Shown here: positions 1-11,700 of the stretch, in pieces | Numbering within the stretch: the first letter of the stretch is position 1 | How the letters are laid out: the number at the start of each line of letters is the position of its first letter | Assembly (NCBI GenBank): GCA_005784505.1 | Contig: VCAZ01000125.1 | Coordinates: forward strand, 124,001 to 188,000 | DNA from: Bagarius yarrelli | Taxonomy: Eukaryota; Chordata; Actinopteri; Siluriformes; Sisoridae | Direction: 5' to 3' | Length of the DNA stretch: 64,000 nucleotides | Position numbers and translations under genes: made by a program | Notes under the pieces: model-generated | Databases searched by the model: none | What the model saw: the letters and a program-made list of their open reading frames with translations, nothing else | Told to the model about the DNA's origin: nothing

Positions 1-1371
1 GCACGAGATTTGCGATAATATACACCATTTATCCCATCTGTACATCACAACACACCATGCAGATAACACTGAACACATCTCCAAAATATATACAATATTA
101 GCGAACCCAAAAGTGTTCGGTAATTTAACTAAAACCGCAACGCCAAGAAAAAATCTGACATTAACTATACCAAAGCAGGGATTCTAAATTAATTTCCTAA
201 TTAAATGCGACAGTTTGGACAACAATGCTAAACTAAACTGAGTGAAAATTTGTATAAAATTTTAAGATTAATAAAGTTCAAAATTAATATTACACAAATA
301 AAATTGCATTTCCACACATTTTTAGTTTAGCATTGTTGTCCAAACCGTCACGTACGTCTGTTTAGGAAATGAGCGTGGAAACCTTTTTTATAGGTAATGT
401 CATAAACTAAACAATTTTTTGTAAACCAGTATTTATGTTAACATTCCAGTTTTAGTCAGGGTTTAGTTTCCTTTCAAGGTTTCTTCCTCATATTTTCGAA
501 GGGTTTTTTTTCCACAGTCACGCCAGGCTTGTTCATTAGGGATCCATAAGATAACATAAAGCCTTTCTCATTTGGGTGACAGTGTGATTATAAATTATTA
601 TAAGCATTATAAATATCGTTCTTTTAATGGTCAAATACAGTCACTTGGAGTTGTAGAACAGGAGGTCCTGAGCAGCTTAAATTAGCTGAAAAGTTAGATT
701 AGCTCAACATCTGATTACGTTCCAGATGCAACACAAACTCGGTCATTTCACCTTCTCTTTAAATGGCCGAATTTTATAGAGCGAATTTTAACTAGAGCTG
801 GTACATCTTTGATAGGCTGAAATCTTCACAATACAGAACACAATAGTCTAAAATAGTTTTTTTGCTAAACAATAACTAAGATCTGAAGTGATTTTGACTC
901 TTGATTTTGACTCTTAACCTGGTTTGACTCTTGTCAGATTTGTGGTGATAGAATTCCACTTTAAACTTGCCATCTCAAGTGTTTTTTTTAAATAAACTAT
1001 ATCAGGCTGTATTAGTGCCAATGAAAATGCATTCACTGCGATGCACAATGAAATTATAAGTGAGTCACGAGTAAAGAGAGATAAACTATAGCTAAGCTAA
1101 CTCGCCATATAACACAGAACAAAAACACTTTACCCAACCCCCATTTGAGTTGTTATTTAATAGGGTCCGGCTTGCTTAATAAACACATCAAAATGTCGGA
1201 TTAAGTCTTTTAATAGTAAAAGGCTCGTTATCAATTCACAATCAAATTTACAGAAAACACAGACATCCCGGTGTTAATTAGGGTATTACTGGCTCAGTTA
1301 AACTTTAAATGTGCAATGATCAAGTAAATTGTTTTGTTTTGCATCACTATAAGTAATACGCCAGAAGTCAA
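1..1371. other. CRYL1 3' flank and 3' UTR; no coding exon seen
   Basis: No protein-like reading frame is visible here. The part next to 1372 should be the CRYL1 3' UTR on the minus strand. Candidate minus-strand ATTAAA polyadenylation signals lie at 1209-1214 and 1156-1161. The only structured element seen is the inverted repeat at 192-370. Confidence 0.5.
192..370. repeat. Inverted repeat, MITE-like hairpin
   Basis: The arms at 209-237 and 321-349 are nearly perfect reverse complements, with one mismatch in about 28 bases. Weaker pairing extends outward to the ATTTCCTAA-like ends at about 192-200 and 362-370. The loop is AT-rich and has no ORF. The structure resembles a short non-autonomous DNA transposon, but no clear target-site duplication was identified. 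Confidence 0.55.
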
Positions 1372-4300
1372 TCATTTCTTAAGCTTAGCTAGTCCCAAGA
1401 GCAGCTGATCTCTTCTCTCTCTTCTGGAAGAGAGATGCTCCTGGTCACTGGGGATAAACTCACAGATCTCCTAAATGGATAAACAGACAAGGATACAACA
1501 AAGCTCTTATTCATTTGATTATTTTAAACATTAATTTATAAAAACTTATTTGTCATTAAAACATAAGAATGCACACACTTTAATGATTCTAGTTGCTGCT
1601 TCTCCATCAAACTCAGGAATGGGTCCAAAACTTGACAGAACTCTTCTAATGCCCTCCCGATAGCGACCAAGGTAGTCGTCAAGGCCTGGAGATACAGATT
1701 ACACATGTTCCACAAGTCAGGTTAACTTTCTGCATGTTACCCTAGTAAATGCTTTAAATGTTTATTAACCCAAGCAGCTCCAAGCTGTTGATCAGTCTCA
1801 TGTCTAGAATGACTCAGCTGTTATACAAACTTAATCCTGGAGTGATTAGTTTCGGTTAGTTTAGCTTTCCTTTAAAACAGAATCCTTAAGTGCAGCTCAA
1901 AATGTTATCAGATTGGCCTGGGTGCTTCCAGGAGACTCTTATAGAGACAGAAGAATGCAGGTGAAAACCTTAGTTCTAAAACTTGCTGAAGACCTTTTTG
2001 GTCCATATTAATAATGGACACATCAAAATCTCACTAACATTTGATATCAAGGTTCCAAAGACTCACTGAATGAAGCAAGAACTGTATTTAACTGTATTTA
2101 AGGCATCAAAAGGGGGCCTTCTTTTCACACAGCCTTACAAAGCAAGGCCATTCTGCATATTTCACACTGCCTTCTGATATTCACCATGAACATGTGGCCT
2201 CCACAACACACATCTTTCTTTCTCCCCCTGTGGGCTTCTTTCTCTGACATAATTATTAGTGCAGCTAATTCATGTTATTACCTATAATCTATAAACGTTT
2301 TTACTGTTTTTTTTTTTATTACAAAAATGTTCAAGAACAAGAAATGTTCTTTAAATTCTTATTTTTCCCCAAAAAACTTTGAGACCCATCTAGATCTAAA
2401 CACCCCCCCCCCACACACACACACAAAAACTTACGCACACACAGACCATATAGGTCACACAGTAATGTACATAGTCATGTGTTGTCTCATGGAAGCCACA
2501 AATTCTGACTCAAGTGCCTATATGGGTTAAACACAAGCCCTTAGCTTATTATAGAATATGGCTATACACATACTTACATATAAAGAAACAAATGCATGCG
2601 TACTTGCCATTTGGTGCATTAAGATGCATAGTTTCAATTGGACCAATGAAAGCGTAGCGCATGCCGAGCCCCTCTGACATCACCAGATCAATATCCTTTA
2701 CTGAGATCACATTATCCTAAAAACAGAGAAACACCACAAGTCAGTTAAAAGTTAACCTCCATTTGATAACGGCATCATTCAAAAAGGGTCATCGGATGCG
2801 ACATGAACTTTTACAAGTTGTTTTAACTAAAATGTGTTAGTAGTGTTTATACACAACCACTCTATAGAGAAAGATCCACCCAGTGGTTTTTAATATCACT
2901 AAATCATTTCTTCTTTCTCAAATCAAGCAGTTTTCAGATGCCTGTTTTTGGGACAGCACACAGACCAGTGCCTCTCCCATGATTGTTGATTGACACTGCC
3001 GTTTTAGCATAGACCCGTCCTGAGTGTCTCCCATCGTTTCGAGGCTGGAGCATAATGTTTCCCTCCCCAACAACATTAATTTATCACTAAACTGCTTTAA
3101 AAACTTATAGTATAAACAGGCTTGCTAAGAAGTTACTCTCAATCCAAAAAAATGGACGGGTGCCAACTATTCATGTTCCTGCTACACCTCCAGAAGAAGT
3201 AAGTGTCATTTTTTTATTTGAATTATTGCAAATGGCCTTTTCTAATAATGTGCTACAGTTAACAAGTTTACCAATGAATGCGGCTAAAGTGTACAAGTGT
3301 ACCTCAGAGCACATTATGTCGGGTGCTGGAGCTTAGGGCTCCCAATAAAACCGGCGAATTAGGCGAGCAGGTCAGTAGTGGGATGCTAACAATTAGCGAG
3401 CGGCGTAGCAAGTCTACAAACTGTGTATGTTGTTGGTAAAGAACGGTTGATAAGGATAAATGGTAACAATACAGTGTCTTAATAATTTATAATGACCCTT
3501 TACATATGACTTCACTGATTTAGTAATTATGTAACAGTCATTCCTTTCTTTATCTGGGTCTGCATCATGTACTTTTAGATTTTCTGGGTCTTTTTTCAGT
3601 ATGTCCTGCTCATTTTCTGTATAGCAAATGTAGGCTGATCTCACAGAACAAGCAGAAACAGTGACAGGCCTTTCTTTTCATCCCAACAGTAGAGCTTTAA
3701 AACAGGTCCTGATGTATTGGATTTCCCTCATCATCTAATTCTGTGCCAGGAAACAATGAAACGGTATCGAGGGAAGCGTGGTAATGCCAAGGTTTGGGTC
3801 CACTCTGCACTCAGATTACCTCAGGCTACAGATACCTGCTTCAAGGCCGGCTTGAAATCAAAGCTTGGACACAGACCTGGTAAAAGTTAGAGTAAGAGAG
3901 ACTGGAAGGGGGACAGGGTGGTCTTTGTTCATTTCCTGTGTGCAACAACGAACCTGTTATATCACGGTCACCAGGCGACGGAGTGGCTGTGGGAGTCAAG
4001 AAAGGGGGCCTTTCCTTTACAGTAATCACCGGAGGCAACCGGCAGCTTTCTCAGCTGCTCCACTTTCCAGTACTGGCTCTCTCTCAACAGCTCTTCTTAA
4101 ACTCCTCATGCCACCCGTACAATTGTGAATCCGATGAATTAACCAGATAGCCACATGAACGGCTCTTAAAATGTGATTTGTTCATGCAAGTTATAACAAA
4201 TAGGCTGTTTTATTAAACCATAACAACACATTTCATTGATTATATACCAGAAAAGTGTGTAACCAGTTTTCAGTGTTGCATACATTTTACTGACCAATAA

Positions 4301-7300
4301 TAATACTGACCTTTAATATAATTAAATTAACTGAATAACCAAAACACCCACCCTTATTTAAAATGTGTTAAATGTTGTGAAAAACTTTTGGAGCACAAGG
4401 GATATGTTGGAAACCACACCAAGACAACGACGAAGCATGGTGCTGGCAGCATTAGCTTTAGGACTGCTTCTTTTCAGCTGGTAGTTGGGTTCTACTCAGG
4501 CTAACATTATACAACTACATATAAAGAGATTTTGTTACCTTTTGAAGCACAGTACATGAACACTTTTTCTATCAATTTGTTTTGTAATTTTGCACATTTA
4601 CAATTTTGTAAATTTTCAGGAGATTTTGTGTGCGTTTGCACGTGCATAAGACCGGCTTCAATGGTTCATTAGGCACAGAAAGAAACAATGTAAATGTTAT
4701 AAACAAAAAAAAGATTGTTTACCCAATGCGGTGCTTGACAGGTTTCGAAGACTTTCAGCTAGAGACTGCAAGCATGAAACCCAATTGCTATAACCTCCTG
4801 CCTAGAAACTTTCCAATACACACATACTTCAAATCTGGCTTTAAAGACAACACACATTCCTCTTAGGGTAATCTTCAGTAAAAACGCTAGGTTTTCCTGC
4901 ACACCATCAGGCTAAACCAGATTCCATACATTCCTATTCAATGCAAATTCTGACAAATCTGTCAGATGTTTCAGACAAACCATCAAAAAAAAGCTAATTG
5001 CTAATAAACACTGAAATGTCATCAGCTTGTGTAACAGTGGTGTATTTAAAATAAGATATTTCTAAATAAAAGCCAGACACTATGTAGCAAATTGTAAGAA
5101 ACACAACACAACGATCATAAAAGCCAAGATGTAAGATATGGCAGCTAATACAATCAGTCAAACATTTTATTAAGTAGCCTGTAATTGTATGTAGCTACAG
5201 ACAGGATACAGGTACTCATCACTTCCTGCATGTGTCAAATTATTTTTTTAAACTTGACATGCCTGAGCTACGGTGTAGGGTGATTAAAGGAAAGCCCTTT
5301 AGTCTAATTAAACAAACTGAACTCTTTAAAATGTGTTATATATTGTGGCAAATTTTATATGTTTGGAGCATAATTTTAAAGGTTATGTGACTGTGTTATG
5401 CTGACTGTATAACCTCATCACACCATACTAACAATGAAGCATGGTGGTGGCAGTATACGCTGCAGGGTTGCTTTTCTTTAACTGGGTAGGACTTTCTGTT
5501 ATACAACTACATATAAAAAAAAAAACTTTTATACTGTCCAGCACACTAGTGTTCTAAAAGACAAATTGAGAAGCGGTGGAATGACAGTGATATGGCTAGG
5601 CACAGAAATTCATTTCTCACTTTGGAATATTCTTGTAGTGTGCACTTTATTAGGCAGGCCTTTGTAACTGTTTCTTTATTGTTTTTCAATTAAATTTTGT
5701 TTGCTGCTAAATCACTTTACAATTTTTAAATTTTGCTTTGGTATTATTTTCACCAATTGTTAATGTTGTATAAGTTAGTACTAATATCACGACGGATCAA
5801 AAAAGCCCTCTTATTTCCAACACCAACATATTTTCACTCGTCCTAGTACAATACACACATTTAAAAAGTATTCTTTTCACTACATCAAATAATTTCATCA
5901 GCATAAATGTTTTATTCGCAGTACCTGCCTTTCATTATTCTTATTTATGTCTAACTCATCCTAATTTTTAATTACGGAGTCATTTGATAAATTTATTTGT
6001 GAGTTACATACAGTATGTAAATTTTGAGAGCCACACAACTGTGTATTTGTAGACATCTTGATTACATGTAACCACACATAATGAATACTCCTTATTGCTA
6101 ATTGATTTTGAATTGCAGTAACCACCATATATAATACTATATAAGTACTGGGGTGTGGGGTGTAAACCCTGGCAATGTTACTTTTTATCTCAGGAAGCAC
6201 AATTAAAACCTGTTTATTTAAAAAACTAGATGCAAAAAACTCATTCACAAAACAATGACATGGCATAACAGCAGAATAACAAGAGAAAAAATATACTCTG
6301 ACAATCTCACTTTATCTTTTTTATAACCAGAGAAGGCTTAGACCAGTAAAACACTAAACTTTACACAGTCCAAATGTGAACTTCTAAATGGTGCTACTGG
6401 CAAGCAAACACAAGCTCGTATTCCACTGAGTGATAACAAATTATCACAGGTCATCACCAAAGGACACACTGTTTTTTGAGCAGCATAATTACAGCACAAA
6501 GTACCCAACTTTTGTTTTAAAAAAATATAGGCTTACAAATAGAATACTAAAATAAAAAAATGGTATAATCCTGCAAACGGAAAAAGAAAGTACAACCTGC
6601 TAATGTTTTTTTTCTGTTTATCTGTTTGCAAGACTCTCAGGTCATGTGACTACTACAAATCCAAATCATTTAAAAATTCTAGTATAAAGTGTTTGTAGTA
6701 TTTGCCATTTGGTGGAAACTAAAAACAGGCAGCTTCAAAGGTTTTTTTTCATATTTCCAAATATGCGGTCGGACTTGAGCGTGCACTTGCTGTCCAATAG
6801 GAAAACTGACAATCATGTGTCAAGCTTTCCATCAGTAAACAAACATTATTATTGTAGAACGGTGAGTTTAAAAGGATTCTGAAATGTTAAATTTTGGCAT
6901 TTAACATTGTATATTCAGGACCCATGTAATGGTAGCTAAACTTTATATCTTTGATATGGAATCAATAAGGGCAAGACAGTAATGATGAACATTTACAAAG
7001 ATTTTCTATTTATATATCTCTACACTGTTATTTCTTTACTGTTTATATCAAGTCCTTAATATATATATATATATATGGAGCGAGACATGATGTCCCAGAT
7101 GTGCTCAATTGGATTCAGGTCTGGGGAACGGGCGGGCCAGTCCATAGCATCAATGCCTTCGTCTTACAGGAACCGCTGACACACTCCAGCCACATGAGGT
7201 CTAGCATTGTCTTGCATTAGGAGGAACCCAGGGGCAACCGCACCGGCATATGGTCTCACAAGGGTCTGAGGATCTCATCTCGGTACCTAATGGCAGTCAG

Positions 7301-8694
7301 GCTACCTCTGGCGAGCACATGGAGGGCTGTGCGGCCCTCCAAAGAAATGCAACCCCACACCATTACTGACCCACTGCCAAACCGGTCATGCTGGAGGATG
7401 TTGCAGGCAGCAGAACGTTCTCCACGGCGTCTCCAGACTCTGTCACGTCTGTCACACATGTGCTCAGTGTGAACCTGCTTTCACATCTGTGAAGAGCACA
7501 GGGTGCCAGTGGCGAATTTGCCAATCTTGGTGTTCTCTGGCAAATGCCAAACGTCCTGCACGGTGTTGGGCTGTAAGCACAACCCCCACCTGTGGACGTC
7601 GGGCCCTCATACCACCCTCATGGAGTCTGTTTCTGACCGTTTGAGCAGACACATGCACATTTGTGGCCTGCTGGAGGTCATTTTGCAGGGCTCTGGCAGT
7701 GCTCCTCCTCCTGTTCCCTCCTTGCACAAAGGCGGAGGTAGCGGTCCTGCTGCTGGGTTGTTGCCCTCCTACGGCCTCCTCCACGTCTCCTGATGTACTG
7801 GCCTGTCTCCTGGTAGCGCCTCCATGCTCTGGACACTACGCTGACAGACACAGCAAACCTTCTTGCCACAGCTCGCATTGATGTGCCATCCTGGATGAGC
7901 TGCACTACCTGAGCCATTTGTGTGGGTTGTAGACTCCGTCTCATGCTACCACTAGAGTCAAAACATCAGCCAGAAAGCATAGGAACTGAGAAGTGGTCTG
8001 TGGTCACCACCTGCAGAACCACTCCTTTATTGGGGGTGTCTTGCTAATTGCCTATAATTTTCACCTGTTGTCTATTCCATTTGCACAACAGCATGTGAAA
8101 TTGATTGTCAATCAGTGTTGCTTCCTAAGTGGGCAGTTTAATTTCACAGAAGTGTGATTGACTTGGAGTTACATTGTGTTCCCTTTATTTTTTTGAGCAG
8201 TTTTTGAGCAGTGTGTATATATATACACACAGTCTTATGCAAAAGTTTAGGCACCCCTTGATAAATAACAAACAGATTTTGGTGATTTTCTAATCACCTT
8301 GAACCTTGAACATCTTGAAAAGATGTTAACACAGTCTCTCTTGGAAATGGAAAAAATGCCCAATATCTTCAGCAAACATTGATGCATAGTTACTTTTTAT
8401 GCCATAAATTGAACAAAAATAAAAAATAAAAACATTTTTATGGCACTGTGCAAAAGTTTGGGCACCCTAAGAATTCCAAAGTCTCAGATTCTTTTTACAA
8501 GGTTTCAGACCTTAATTAGCTTGTTGATGCATGCATGCAACAGCTGTCATTAGTAAATGCCAATTTCAAAGCTTTACAAATACTTTGACTCTTCAAAACC
8601 TTGGGTTCAACAACCATGGGTTCCTCTAAGCAGCCCCTTATTTATCAAGGGGTGCCTAAACGTTTGCATAAGACTGTGTGTGTGTGTGTGTGTG

Positions 8695-8735
<41 letters not shown>

Positions 8736-11700
8736 ATCCAGGAAATTATCAGGAATATTTTTTAAAATACTTTCAATTTATAAAACATTAACTAATCATG
8801 TGGCAGCAGTGTAATGCATTAAATCATGCTGCTTCTGGTAACAAGCTTCAATTAGGACAATAACATGAATATTTCAGAAACTACTGAATCTTCTAAGACT
8901 GTCAAAGAAACCTGACTGCCGCATGATTAAACTATTTAGATAATGGCATGACTGAGCAGGGGTACAGGTTGAAATTTCTGTGATGTACATAAAGATGCAG
9001 ACACTATAGCATATCTGTGTGATGTAATGTTTACTACAGTTTTGATCAGACTTACCTGAACCAGTCTCCAGCACTCTGCTATAATGGCATACTGGACGCG
9101 ATTCAATGCGAAGCCATCAATCTCCTTCCTGAGGCGAACAGGTGCCTGCCCCACCTCAGTCATTAATTCAAAAGCTGTGTCTATAGTCGTAGTCACAGTC
9201 GCAGGGTGAGGAACCAGCTCCACCAGACGAACATAGTAGGGTGGGTTTACCTATAAAAGGGCCGGAGCACCCTAATGTGATTATAGGCCCTCAGGGAAAA
9301 ATGCATTTGAGAAATAGTTTGTTTTTCTTAAAGAAACGATGCTGCTGATTTGTTTCCCCTCCAGCTAATACTGAAAACCTGCTTTAAAAATTTACCCAGT
9401 GAACGAAACTGACTGTATGGTCAGACAAACAGACAAAGAGATACAATTTGACAGACACAGGGCACAAACAAACACAGGGTTAAGTCAGACACAGGTCAAA
9501 ACAGGGACAAATCAAATACAGACACAAGGCACAGACAGAGTACAAACAGGCACAGGGAGAAGAAAGGCACAGGGCACAGACGGGCACAGACGGGCACAGA
9601 CGGGCACAGCAATACAATAGAGGCCTATCCACTTCTCTGTAAATTGCTACACACAACAAAGTGTTACAGTGTAAACCTCACTGACCGGGTGAGATATAAT
9701 ACAGCGTTTGGGGTTTTGGACTAGAGAGAAGACGTTGCTGGGCAATAGACACGAGGTGGAGCTGCTGAGGATAGTGTCCTCAACCACATGATTTTCCACA
9801 GCCTGGAAAACAGTCTGCTTGGCCTGTAGGTCCTCAAAAACACATTCCTAACAAAAAACACAGTGAAACAGTGAAAATAATAAACATTCTAAGATTTAAT
9901 TTAAAACATTAACTCAATAATATACAACATCAGATTTTTTTCCGAAGCATAAATAAAACCATACATACTGATAATGTTTAGCTGCCTAAAGGTTTATATT
10001 TCACATTCCAATCACATTTCTCCTACTGTTATCAGCCTAAGGACTGATAACGTAAACGCGTCCTTGTGTGGTTAATATGTTAATCATCAAACCACACCAA
10101 CAGATGACTGGAAATTAATAGACAATAGGAGACATCATTATTTAAAAGCGTTTCATTTTCTGTTAGAAAAGATCTGATCCTAATACTGCACACAGAACAT
10201 CCAACGGACTAGTTTTACAATAAAAGTCCCTTCCTGACGTATAACAACATGTAAGCAAAAATACAATGCTTAGCCATACAACCTAAAATCTTTTTTTTTT
10301 TCTTTGATAACCAGTAAACAAAGATACTGGTCACTGACGGTTTCTTTTTATAATTAATCTGGATGTCATCTCCAATATCCTTTTCTGTCTTCTTAAAACA
10401 TTTTATTTTTAGTTGACAACAAAGTGTACTATTATATCGCACCTCATATTCAACGCTTTGACGAACCCACACTTGCACATTTATACAATATCATTTATCT
10501 AATTTTTTTATAGTATTTTGTTGCTGTTATCATCAAGCACCAGCATACAAAGACAAAATTCTTTCTAATTCAGATTTTTTTTTGTATTATTATATAGTTT
10601 ATAGGTTATAATACTCACCCAACAGAAAATGTCAAATATCAATAATAACAAAGGTGATGACTGACTACAAGCTTAGAAATGACACATTTACAGTGCCTTG
10701 ATAAAGTACTCATACCCCTTGAACTTTTTCACATTTTGTCACCTCACAACCACAAACTTAACTGTATTTTATTGAGATTTTATGTGACAGACCAACACAA
10801 AGTAGCACATAATTGTGATGTGGAACGAAAATAATACATCGTTTTCAAAATTTTAAGCAAATAAACATCTGAAAAGTGTGGCGGGCATTCGTTTTCTTCC
10901 CCCTGTACTCTGATACCCCCTAAATTAAATTCCAGTGCAGTCAATTGCCTTGTGTGTAATTTAGTCTCATATAAATACACCTGTTCTGTGAAGGCCTCAG
11001 TGGTTTCTTAGAGAACACTAGTGAAAAAATAGCATCATGAAGACCAAAAAACTTACCAGACAGGTCAGGGGTAAAGTTGTGAAGACGTTTAAAGCAGGGT
11101 TAGGTTATAAAATAATATCCCAAGCTTTGAACATCTCAAGAAGCACTGTTCAATCCATCATCCAAAAATGAAAAAAGTATGGCACAACTGCAAACCTACC
11201 AAGACATGGCTGTCCACCTAAACTGACAGACCGAGCAAGAAGAGCACTGGTCAGAGAAGCAGCCAAAAAGGCCATTGTCACCCTGGAGGGGGGGGGGGGG
11301 GCTGCAGAAATCCACAGCTCAGGTGGGAGAATCTGTCCACAGGACAACTATAAGTCGTGTACTCCACGACTCTGGCCTTTATGGAAGAGTGGAAAGAAAA
11401 AAAGCCATTGTTGAAAGAAAGACATAAGAAGTCCTGTTTGCAGTTTGCCACAAGCCATGAAGGGGACACAGCAAACGTGTGGAAGAAGGTGCTCTGGTCA
11501 AATGAGACCAAGGTTGAACTTTTTGGCAAAGCGTTATGTGTGGCGAAAATGTAATACTGCTCATCACCCTGAACACACCATCCCCACTGTGAAACATGGT
11601 GGTGGCAGCATCATGCTGTGGGAATGCTTTTTTTCAGCAGGGACAGGGAAGCTGGTCAGAGTTGATGGGAAGATGGATGGTGTTAAATACACTCATGTAT

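Noticed and set aside
3841..4150. Three overlapping small frames in CRYL1 intron 5
   Set aside because: No conserved residues, no splice sites in phase and no match to any known CRYL1 sequence.
9399..9620. 73-codon plus-strand frame rich in Thr/Gln
   Set aside because: It is the translation of the minisatellite in CRYL1 intron 4.
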